Shown in pieces: positions 1 through 7,213 of a DNA stretch of 23,371 nt. Under the pieces are notes generated by a model. The model ran no database searches, had not been told where the DNA came from, and was given only the letters and a program-made list of their open reading frames with translations. The position numbers and the translations under genes were made by a program. How positions within the stretch are numbered: the first letter of the stretch is position 1; each line of letters starts with the position of its first letter. The stretch is from Symsagittifera roscoffensis (taxonomy: Eukaryota > Xenacoelomorpha > Acoela > Convolutidae). The stretch lies in assembly GCF_963678635.1 (NCBI RefSeq), contig NW_026971274.1, forward strand, positions 35,001 through 58,371, written 5' to 3'.

Positions 1-1246
1 GAATCGACTAACTCATGTGCAAATGCTGTTCACATGAAAACCTTTCCCGCTTCAGTCCTCAAAGTTCTCATTTGAGTACTTGCTACTTCCACCAAGATCT
101 GCTCCATTGGCCGCTTCGAGCATATACTCACGTATACACTTTTGCGCAACCAATGCGTCCTCCTACACATGAACATACTTTAAGACCAGTTCTAAACCAG
201 TCTTAAGCATCCAGCCGAAGCCAGAATCTGATGTTCATGGTCAGGTATAGGCCACGAGCTCTAGTGCCATCCATTTTCAGGGCTGATTGATTCGGCAGGT
301 GAGTTGTTACACATTCCTTAGCGGTTTTCAACTTCCATGACCACCGTCCTGCTGTCAATATCAATCAACACCTTTTGTGGTGACTCATGAGCAAGTAGTT
401 AGGCGCCTTAACCCAACTTTTGGTTCATCCCACATCGCCGGTTCTGCTTACCAAAAGCGGCCCACAAAAAGCTCGCATTCAAAGTTCAAGTGCAATTAAG
501 TCACAAGAACATCTCACCGATTTATAGTTTGAGAATAGGTGAAGGAAAAGTTTTCCCCCAGTCCTCTAATCATTCGCTTTAACCGATGAAATTGCACAGC
601 GAAGATTTTTCAATCTTGCTTAAGCTTTTGCTATCCTGAGGGAAACTTCGGAGGAAACCAGCTACTAGATGGTTCGATTAGTCTTTCGCCCCTATGCTCA
701 GGTCAGACGATCGATTTGCACGTCAGAACCGCTTCGGGCTTCCACCATGGTTTCCCGTGGCTTCACCCTGCCCAAGCATAGATCACCATCTTTCGGGTCG
801 TGTGCTACTTGCTCTGGATCAGTCATGTTTTAGCAACATAACCGTCCGTGGTTGCGAGACATCGCTTTGACGCTCTCACCACAAAAGTTAATGCAACTCA
901 TAAAAGTTACACCGTTCACTTTCATTACGCGTGTACGCTTTCAAACAGCGACAGCACTTGCAAGCAACTCACACTCCTTGGTCCGTGTTTCAAGACGGGC
1001 TGTAGAGAGCATTGATTGGGATGTTAAGGTCAGACAGGCAAACAAAAGAGATAAAACTTTATCTCATTTAGTCAAGACACAACAAATTTGAAATCCGAAG
1101 AAAACAAATAGCTCGCATCTTTAACAATGATCACCAAAAGACTTTAACAACACTACCCGGTGGTCTAGAATCAAGTTCAAGACATTGGGCATGATAACGC
1201 TCACTCCAGTTCTCCTTCAACGGTTTCACGTACTTTTCACTCTCTC

Positions 1247-1284
<38 letters not shown>

Positions 1285-1623
1285 TGCTATCGGTCTCGCT
1301 TTATAATTAGCTTTTGGAGAGACATATCTCCAGCTTCGAGTTGCACTTTCAAACAACTCTACTCATAGGAATGCGCCGTCGACAAGTTATAACAAGACTG
1401 TTACGGGATTTTTACCCTCTTTGATGCTATTTTCCAATAGACATCCAGTCAAGTCAACAAGCCAGGCAGCAAACCATACCGGACACCGAGGAGTGTTACC
1501 ACTCCTCTTCCCGATGAGCTTTTCCCTGTTCATTCGCCATTACTAAGGGATTCTCGGTTGATTTCTTTTCCTCCCCTTACTGATATGCTTAAGTTCAGGG
1601 GGTTCTCTCGTCCAAATCAGGTT
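1..1623 (-). rRNA. 28S (large subunit) rRNA, 5' part, cut by the window edge
   Basis: Large-subunit rRNA, the peptidyl-transferase subunit RNA; only its 5' part (domains I to about II) is in the window. Read on the minus strand it has CTGAACTTAAGCATATCAG near 1577-1597, GGAGGAAAAGAAATCAACCG just after, CAAGTACCGTGAGGG (about 1272-1286), GAAAAGTACGTGAAACCG, CGTCTTGAAACACGGACCAA, and GATGGTGATCTATGCTTGGG (771-790). The 5' end is placed at about 1623 because 1610-1623 (RNA AACCTGATTTGGAC) pairs with the 5.8S 3' end at 1940-1954. The gene runs leftward past base 1, so the true 3' end, including its own sarcin-ricin loop, is not seen. There is no insertion or frame-like break in the visible part. 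GAGACCGATAGC before CAAGTACCGTG is what I would expect in animals. The open reading frame that can be read at 852-1091 lies inside this RNA and is not a gene. Confidence 0.95.
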
Positions 1624-1939
1624 ACGATTTAAAGGCACTCAAGCATCCATAAAACTACCGAAGTAGTAATGTGCAGGAGTTTATCACTCTAGCTTAGGCA
1701 AACTGAAGATCGAACACTGTTTAAACGCGCTCTCAATGCAATCACATGTATCACACCGGTACTACATCTGAACAGCTCTTTGATCAACAGAATACCCAAG
1801 TTTGAGCGACTTGATTTAAGTGTTCTAACCAATCCCGAAGGATCTCGTAGATACACCAGCAAAAGAACGGACCAATCCGAAGACAGATCGCTCTTACCCT
1901 CAGATTTCTCCAAAAGTAAGCGTTCAATCGATTTCAAAT
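1624..1939 (-). other. ITS2 (internal transcribed spacer 2), carrying one copy of the ITS repeat core
   Basis: Spacer between the 5.8S and 28S ends as fixed by their mutual pairing, 316 bp. About 1701-1934 is a diverged copy of the left part of the 332-bp repeat that fills ITS1. The ~112-nt core at 1701-1812 is nearly unchanged, while 1813-1934 has many substitutions. The part next to the 28S (1624-1700) is unique to this position and holds the potential hairpin ACTACTTCGGTAGT. Because ITS2 is normally single-copy and fast evolving, a near-identical core here and in a tandem array in ITS1 is odd. Confidence 0.8.
1701..1812 (-). repeat. Conserved ~112-nt ITS core element (ITS2 copy)
   Basis: The same ~112-nt block occurs at 1701 (ITS2) and starts again at 2221, 2553, 2885, 3217, 3549 and 3953, with an altered version at 4360. 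In the second unit it recurs at 13968, 14300, 14632, 14964 and 15368, with the altered version at 15775. In the 2221 copy the ends can pair: TCGAAC (2230-2235) with GTTCGA (2320-2325) and CTGTT (2237-2241) with AACAG (2306-2310). An inner hairpin ATGTA (2266-2270) with TACAT (2283-2287) is also possible. The ITS2 copy has one change, giving a mismatch in the outer stem. It is better conserved than the sequence around it. I do not recognise it as a known RNA family; a processing element or a recently homogenised repeat are both possible. Confidence 0.7.
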
Positions 1940-2090
1940 AACCCTGATTCGGACGCGATCAACAGCCGAAGCTGAGACCGCCTTTTGCGTTAGAGAGGTC
2001 AGTAAACAAATCTTGCGATTCTTACTGAATTAACACATATAGCTGTGCTCCTCCTCGTAAAGCGAGCCTAGTGATCCCCCGTTGAAGGTT
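1940..2090 (-). rRNA. 5.8S rRNA, divergent
   Basis: 5.8S rRNA pairs with the 28S 5' end in the large subunit. The RNA begins AACCTTCAACGGGGGATCAC and continues with TAGGCTCG, matching the usual TTCAACGGTGGATCACTCGGCTCG block. The normally near-invariant GATGAAGAACGCAGC is here GAGGAGGAGCACAGC (2056-2042). Later come GAATCGCA (for GAATTGCA) and TAACGCA (for GAACGCA). A GC-rich hairpin is intact: GCGGTC (1981-1976) with GATCGC (1960-1955), enclosing CAGC-TTCG-GCTG. The 3' end GTCCGAATCAGG (1954-1943) pairs without interruption with 28S bases 1610-1621, which fixes both ends. Length of about 151 nt is normal. The substitutions in the most conserved box are unusual, but structure retention argues for a working gene over a pseudogene. 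It sits inside one unit of the 332-bp ITS repeat, and no second 5.8S occurs in the window. Confidence 0.85.
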
Positions 2091-2103
2091 GTTTTTCGAC
2101 CAT

Positions 2104-3655
2104 CTAGCACTGGTTTGATTTAGAACAAAGCCAACCGCAGTCGGACTTTGAGCTGTCTCGACCACCCTGTTTTTTAGCATTTGGGCCTTCGCTTTCCTCA
2201 GTCTTTCTCTTACAACGGCAAACTGAAGATCGAACACTGTTTAAACGCGCTCTCAATGCAATCACATGTATCACACCGGTACTACATCTGAACAGCTCTT
2301 TGATCAACAGAATACCCAAGTTCGAGCGACTTGCTTAAGTGTTCTATCCAGTCCCTAAGGATCTGACAGATACACCAGTAAAAGAACCGGATCAATCCGA
2401 AGACTGATCACTCCTACGATCGGATTTCTCCAAAAGTAAGTGTTCACTCGATTAGAACAAAGCCAACCGCAGTCGGACTTTGAGCTGTCTGGACCACCCT
2501 GTTCTTAAGCATTTGGGCCTTCGCTTTCCTCAGTCTTTCTCTTACAACGGCAAACTGAAGATCGAACACTGTTTAAACGCGCTCTCAATGCAATCACATG
2601 TATCACACCGGTACTACATCTGAACAGCTCTTTGATCAACAGAATACCCAAGTTCGAGCGACTTGCTTAAGTGTTCTATCCAGTCCCTAAGGATCTGACA
2701 GATACACCAGTAAAAGAACCGGATCAATCCGAAGACTGATCACTCCTACGATCGGATTTCTCCAAAAGTAAGTGTTCACTCGATTAGAACAAAGCCAACC
2801 GCAGTCGGACTTTGAGCTGTCTGGACCACCCTGTTCTTAAGCATTTGGGCCTTCGCTTTCCTCAGTCTTTCTCTTACAACGGCAAACTGAAGATCGAACA
2901 CTGTTTAAACGCGCTCTCAATGCAATCACATGTATCACACCGGTACTACATCTGAACAGCTCTTTGATCAACAGAATACCCAAGTTCGAGCGACTTGCTT
3001 AAGTGTTCTATCCAGTCCCTAAGGATCTGACAGATACACCAGTAAAAGAACCGGATCAATCCGAAGACTGATCACTCCTACGATCGGATTTCTCCAAAAG
3101 TAAGTGTTCACTCGATTAGAACAAAGCCAACCGCAGTCGGACTTTGAGCTGTCTGGACCACCCTGTTCTTAAGCATTTGGGCCTTCGCTTTCCTCAGTCT
3201 TTCTCTTACAACGGCAAACTGAAGATCGAACACTGTTTAAACGCTCTCTCAATGCAATCACATGTATCACACCGGTACTACATCTGAACAGCTCTTTGAT
3301 CAACAGAATACCCAAGTTCGAGCGACTTGCTTAAGTGTTCTATCCAGTCCCTAAGGATCTGACAGATACACCAGTAAAAGAACCGGATCAATCCGAAGAC
3401 TGATCACTCCTACGATCGGATTTCTCCAAAAGTAAGTGTTCACTCGATTAGAACAAAGCCAACCGCAGTCGGACTTTGAGCTGTCTGGACCACCCTGTTC
3501 TTAAGCATTTGGGCCTTCGCTTTCCTCAGTCTTTCTCTTACAACGGCAAACTGAAGATCGAACACTGTTTAAACGCGCTCTCAATGCAATCACATGTATC
3601 ACACCGGTACTACATCTGAACAGCTCTTTGATCAACAGAATACCCAAGTTTGAGT
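2104..3655 (-). repeat. 332-bp tandem repeats in ITS1 (first unit)
   Basis: The block beginning AACTGAAGATCG occurs at 2221, 2553, 2885, 3217 and 3549, each exactly 332 bp apart, plus a partial unit at 2104-2220. Copies are almost identical; one visible difference is AAACGCTC instead of AAACGCGC near 3240. Each unit consists of the ~112-nt core, a stretch homologous to the 5.8S-proximal part of ITS2 (as at 1813-1934), and a stretch homologous to the end of ITS1 (as at 2117-2220). These join directly where the 5.8S lies in the locus at 1701-2220. No coding potential: the short open frames here only mirror the repeat. Confidence 0.9.
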
Positions 3656-3898
3656 GACCTCCCATCATCAATGGGGGATTGCATTCCTATCTGACATCGG
3701 GGTCAACAGCATCAATATACTTGATACTGCCAATTTAAACCATTAAAGGCAATTTTCATGATGCAGATAGAGCAATTCAATCTACGCTTTAGGTCATCAA
3801 TTGTAGCTTCGCATCCGCCTTCTCAGGCAGACGCTTGAAACCAGGGAACTGAACACACTGTTCCTCTCGTACTAAGTGTTACCCAAGCATAGATCACC
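3656..3898 (-). pseudogene. 28S rRNA 3'-end fragment A (sarcin-ricin loop to terminus) with a 17-nt domain II piece
   Basis: The RNA strand reads AGTACGAGAGGAAC (3873-3860), the universal sarcin-ricin loop where elongation factors act on the large subunit. It is followed by a perfect 9-bp hairpin GCGTCTGCC/GGCGGATGC (3834-3826 with 3819-3811) and then GCGAAGCTAC, all as in the last ~200 nt of 28S. Further on, the usual TGAACGCCTCTAAGTCAGAA region is strongly changed. Just 5' of the loop is GGTGATCTATGCTTGGG (3898-3882), identical to 28S positions 787-771 of this window, so about two thirds of a 28S is missing between the two pieces. Next to fragment B it lacks three bases in the loop's closing stem (AACACTTAG instead of AATCACACTTAG). 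Most likely a rearrangement remnant; a separately encoded 3' LSU piece cannot be excluded without the true 28S end. Confidence 0.75.
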
Positions 3899-4059
3899 CT
3901 GTTTTTGAGCGTTTGGGCCCTCGCTTTTCTCAGTCTTACTCTTACGAAGGCAAACTGAAGATCGAACACTGTTTAAACGCTCTCTCAATGCAATCACATG
4001 TATCACACCGGTACTACATCTAAACAGCTCTTTGATCAACAGAATACCCAAGTTCGAGC

Positions 4060-4306
4060 GACCTCCCATCATCAATGGGGGATTGCATTCCTATCTGACA
4101 TCGGGGTCAACAGCATCAATATACTTGATACTGCCAATTTAAACCATTAAAGGCAATTTTCATGATGCAGATAGAGCAATTCAATCTACGCTTTAGGTCA
4201 TCAATTGTAGCTTCGCATCCGCCTTCTCAGGCAGACGCTTGAAACCAGGGAACTGAACACACTGTTCCTCTCGTACTAAGTGTGATTACCCAAGCATAGA
4301 TCACCC
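4060..4306 (-). pseudogene. 28S rRNA 3'-end fragment B with a 17-nt domain II piece
   Basis: Second copy of the 28S 3' fragment. The sarcin-ricin loop lies at 4277-4264. Here the stem around it is complete: RNA CACACT before and AGTGTG after the loop can pair. The domain II scrap lies at about 4306-4290. The rest is nearly identical to fragment A down to the 3' boundary, where GTCGCTCGAACTTGGG begins the core. As B keeps TAATCACAC before the loop, it looks closer to the parent 28S than A does. Confidence 0.75.
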
Positions 4307-4359
4307 TGTTCTTAAGCATTCGGGCCTTCGCTTTCCTCAGTCTTTCTCTAACGAAAGCA

Positions 4360-4475
4360 AACTGAAAATCGTACACTGTTTAAACGACCAACAAACAAGC
4401 TTATCTAGGAGAAGTTACTCCTAAGCTACCATCTAAACAGCTTTTTGATCAACAGAATACCCAAGTTTGAGCGAC
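4360..4475 (-). repeat. Variant ITS core with a replaced inner hairpin
   Basis: Both ends match the common core (AACTGAA at 4360; ATCAACAGAATACCCAAG near 4448-4465). The middle, where other copies carry the ATGTA/TACAT hairpin, is unrelated sequence that forms its own hairpin: AGCTT (4398-4402) with AAGCT (4423-4427) and AGGAG (4407-4411) with CTCCT (4418-4422). The CTGTT/AACAG stem is kept; the outer TCGAAC/GTTCGA stem is weakened. Repeated at 15775-15890. Confidence 0.65.
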
Positions 4476-4478
4476 TTC

Positions 4479-4668
4479 CTTTTGGCGTCAACAATGACGA
4501 GGCATTTGGCTACCTGCTTTTGGCGTCAACAATGACGAGGCATTTGGCTACCTGCTTTTGGCGTCAAAAATGACGAGGCATTTGGCTACCTGCTTTTGGC
4601 GTCAAAAATGACGAGGCATTTGGCTACCTGATTTTGGCGTCAACAATGACGAGACATTTGGCTACCTT
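4479..4668. repeat. Five 38-bp tandem repeats in ITS1
   Basis: Units start at 4479, 4517, 4555, 4593 and 4631. Each reads CTTTTGGCGTCAACAATGAC then GAGGCATTTGGCTACCTG. Units 3 and 4 have AAAAA in place of AACAA; unit 5 starts with A and has GAGAC. Each holds the inverted repeat CGTCA-ACAA-TGACG. They are direct, contiguous repeats with no spacers, so this is not a CRISPR array. Confidence 0.9.
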
Positions 4669-4970
4669 CTCTCTTGCTATAATGCACCACTGACTCTCAC
4701 TTGCTATCATCCACACCGAGCAAGCTACTTTGACTGGGAGCCCATCCCCAGTCTCAAGCTATCATGCACCACCGTTTTTCTTGCTAATGCACCACCATCA
4801 TACTAAGGATCACCAACAAGGATCACCTTGAGTTAACCTAACTTGCATCAGGTCAACTCTCTTTGAATTATCTTTCGGGAATCTAAGGTGATCCATTAAG
4901 GACTACCTTGAGCCAATCTAACCTTAGCTAGACCAACTCTTAGATGAACCATGAAGGAACATCATGCTAT
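4669..4970. other. ITS1 segment with degenerate repeats and an inverted repeat
   Basis: Contains diverged pieces of the 100-bp repeat (GAGCAAGCTACTTTGACTGG near 4718; ATGCACCACC near 4683, 4770 and 4789). Two loosely related stretches start AAGGATCACCTTGAG and AAGGACTACCTTGAG. A perfect 10-bp inverted repeat GGATCACCTT (4820-4829) / AAGGTGATCC (4885-4894) could form a stem with a 55-nt loop. No gene seen. Confidence 0.6.
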
Positions 4971-5310
4971 CATGCACCACCGACTCTTCCTTGCTATTAT
5001 CAACCACCGAGCAAGCTACTTTAACTGGGAGCCAATCCCCAGTCTCATGCACCACCGTCTCTCTTACTCACATGCACCACCGACTCTTCCTTGCTATTAT
5101 CAACCACCGAGCAAGCTACTTTAACTGTGAGCCAATCCCCAGTCTCATGCACCACCGTCTCTCTTACTCTCATGCACCACCGACTCTTTCTTGCTATCAT
5201 CAACCACCGAGCAAGCTACTTTGACTGGGAGCCAATCCCCAGTCTCATGCACCACCGTCTCTCTTACACTCATGCACCACCGACTCTTTCTTGATTATGC
5301 ACCACCACCT
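4971..5310. repeat. 100-bp tandem repeats in ITS1 next to the 18S
   Basis: CATGCACCACCGACTCTT starts at 4971, 5071, 5171 and 5271: three full units and a partial one. Each unit holds the 12-mer CATGCACCACCG twice, and GAGCAAGCTACTTTGACTGG or a one-base variant once. The 12-mer also occurs in the 18S at 5927-5938. The middle of the unit is homologous to the repeats on the other side of the 18S at 7620-7670. The open frames that run through it (4964-5224, 5091-5294) are products of a repeat length that keeps stops out. Confidence 0.88.
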
Positions 5311-5396
5311 TTCAGCAAAATCTCCAAAAAGATCTACTGCGTACCGGGTCATATTTAATGAGCTGACCGGCTCTTCGCTCAAACAGTGGCATTAGT

Positions 5397-5418
5397 CACT
5401 GATCCTTCCGCAGGTTCC

Positions 5419-5456
<38 letters not shown>

Positions 5457-5542
5457 CAATTAAGCTCGATCCGCTTCCACCTATTGCCAGGACCGAAGTC
5501 TCAGCGACGGGCTTCCGCAATTCTTGCTTAAACATCCAATCA

Positions 5543-5582
<40 letters not shown>

Positions 5583-6027
5583 ATCCCCAGTAGTTGTTGA
5601 CTACCGAGTACTAGGAATTCCTGGTTCACGAATGCAAGTTACAACATTCGATCCCCTTCACGCTCATGAATTTTAGGTGATTACCCGGACCATATAGGCC
5701 AAGGTTATCCCTCAATTTAAATTCACCAGTGTAGCGCGCGTGCAGTCCAGGACATCTAAGGGCATCACAGACCTGTTATAGCCTCACTTCACTTGTGCTA
5801 TTTAATTGCACATAGTACCTCTAAGAAGTAACCAATACTCTAACGAGAATGGCACTATTTAGATGATCAAGATCTCGTTCGTTATCGGAATTAACCAGAC
5901 AGATCACTCCACTAACTAAGAACGGCCATGCACCACCGCCCATATAATCATGAAAGATCATCAATCTGTCAATCCTTAAGATGTCTGGACCTGGTGAGAT
6001 TTCCCGTGTTGAGTCAAATTAAGCCGC

Positions 6028-6073
<46 letters not shown>

Positions 6074-7213
6074 GATTTTGCAACCATACTTCCCCCGGAA
6101 CCAATAAACTTTGGTTTCCCGGTTAATTTCTTGCCAAGTCAGAAGAGACTTTGACAAATCGTAAGTTGGTATAGTTTATGGTTAGAATTACGAGGGTATC
6201 TAATCCTCTTCAATACTCTAACTTTCGTTCTTGATTAATGAAAACATTCTTGGCAAATGCTTTCGCAGTAGTTTGTCTTGCCACGATCCAAGAATTTCAC
6301 CTCTAACGTAGCAATACAAATGCCCCCGGCTGTTCCTTTCAATCATTACCGCACTTTAGCCACCGGCATCAGTAAAACGCGGGTCATTCTCCATTATTCC
6401 ATGCTTGATTATTCAATCCCAAAGGATGCTTTGAACACTCTAATTTTCTCAAAGTGAAAACACCGTTTCCACACCTCGTCACATTTAAGTGCAAGGTATT
6501 TCTTCGATGCGAAGGATGAGCGTAACGAGTGGAAAGCGTTAACTAACCACCATGTTACCGTTATACTCAAACAGATCCAACTATGAGCTTTTTAAACGCA
6601 GCAACTTTTGCATACGCTTGTAGAGGCTGGTATTACCGCGGCTGCTGGCACCAGACTTGCCCTCTACTCGATCATCAAAGGAGCTTTTGCATCCTTTCCA
6701 TTCTGATTACAAACCATTAAGGCTCATATCATTATTTCTCGTCACTACCTCCTCGTGCGGAGAGTGGGTAATTTGCGTGCCTGCTGCCTTCCTTGGATGT
6801 GGTAGCCGTTTCTAAGGCTCCCTCTCCGGAATCGAACCCTGATTCCCCGTTAGCCGTCACAACCATGGTAGTCCGTTACACTACCATCATAGGTTGATAG
6901 CTCAGAAATTCGGAAGCTGCGTCCCCCGGCCTAAGCCATCTGGGATCTTTCAGTTACTTTGGATTCATCCGGTATGCGCCCGTACTTAGCAGGTCGCTCG
7001 GTGAATTCTTGTAAAAGTTCGCGACCGGAGTCACGCAATCTGCATGCATTAGCTGCAGGGTTACCGCAGTTATTCATCTGACAGGTAACTCAACTTTTAG
7101 ATAGTAACTGATTTAATGAGCCATTCGCGGTTTCACTTTTGCAAGTTTCACTTACACATGCATGGCTTAGTCTTTCAGACAAGCATATGGCAACTGACAG
7201 GATCAATCAGTTT
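5397..7213 (-). rRNA. 18S (small subunit) rRNA, copy 1, complete
   Basis: Small-subunit rRNA, the decoding RNA, about 1,817 nt. On the minus strand it starts CTGATTGATCCTGTCAG (7210-7194) and runs through CATATGCTTG, AAGCCATGCATG, CGCGAATGGCTCATTA, AACGGCTACCACATCCAAGG and GTGCCAGCAGCCGCGGTAAT. It continues with AGAGGTGAAATTCTTGGATC, CGAAAGCATTTGCCAAGAATG, AAACTTAAAGGAATTGACGG, TGGAGCCTGCGGCTTAATTTG, TTGTACACACCGCCCGTCGC and GTAACAAGGTTTCCGTAGG, and ends CTGCGGAAGGATCA. All decoding-site boxes are intact and length is normal, so it is very likely functional; no intron or insertion is seen. Unusual points are the start (most eukaryotes have GGTTGATCCTGCCAG) and GGTAATACCAGCCTC where GGTAATTCCAGCTCC is usual. 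CCAAGAATG favours an animal. Followed downstream by ITS1 and the only 5.8S/28S of the window, so this copy belongs to the complete operon. Confidence 0.97.

Larger units (their letters stand above)
3656..4463 (-). repeat. 404-bp dimer combining 28S fragments with the ITS core
   Basis: Two successive copies (3656-4059 and about 4060-4463) of a block made of a 28S 3'-terminal piece, a 17-nt piece of 28S domain II, about 50 bp of 332-repeat sequence and the core. Relative to the 332-bp unit, the segment between RNA ACAGGGTG and GTCGCTCGAAC is replaced by 28S sequence. The first copy keeps the standard core; the second has the altered core at 4360-4475. Confidence 0.75.
2091..5396 (-). other. ITS1, about 3.3 kb, built almost entirely of repeats
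   Basis: Region between the 18S 3' end and the 5.8S 5' end. Read in transcription order it contains a short unique stretch (5396-5311), 100-bp repeats, a region with degenerate repeats, five 38-bp repeats, a variant core, two 28S 3'-end fragments in a 404-bp dimer, and then 332-bp tandem repeats up to the 5.8S. Animal ITS1 is usually a few hundred bases to about 1 kb, so this is very long. Being inside the predicted transcript, it would yield a large pre-rRNA unless cut early. If the 28S-like pieces are functional it would not be a plain spacer. Confidence 0.7.

Noticed and set aside
852-1091. 79-codon open frame inside the 28S
   Set aside because: The sequence is 28S rRNA in antisense; conserved 28S boxes lie across it.
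1-1623. R1/R2-type retrotransposon in the 28S
   Set aside because: The visible 28S part is continuous; the usual insertion sites lie further 3', outside the window.
1701-1812. The ITS core as a fused or second 5.8S rRNA
   Set aside because: A short ATGTGATTGCA resembles 5.8S ATGTGAATTGCA, but the rest does not fit. The better match with 28S pairing is at 1940-2090.
1689-4075. Open frames of 67-82 codons on the minus strand through the ITS core
   Set aside because: They share the core sequence in one frame but run into 5.8S, ITS or 28S-fragment sequence; non-coding repeat.
4964-5294. Open frames of 86 and 67 codons in the 100-bp repeats (also 16379-16709)
   Set aside because: They arise because the repeats happen to lack stops in those frames; they lie in ITS1 between rRNA genes and are low-complexity (repeated histidine-rich motif).
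4479-5310. CRISPR-like array
   Set aside because: The 38-bp and 100-bp repeats are contiguous with no unique spacers, and the context is eukaryotic rDNA.
5397-7213. Group I intron or insertion in the 18S
   Set aside because: All conserved boxes occur in order with normal spacing and a total length of about 1.8 kb.
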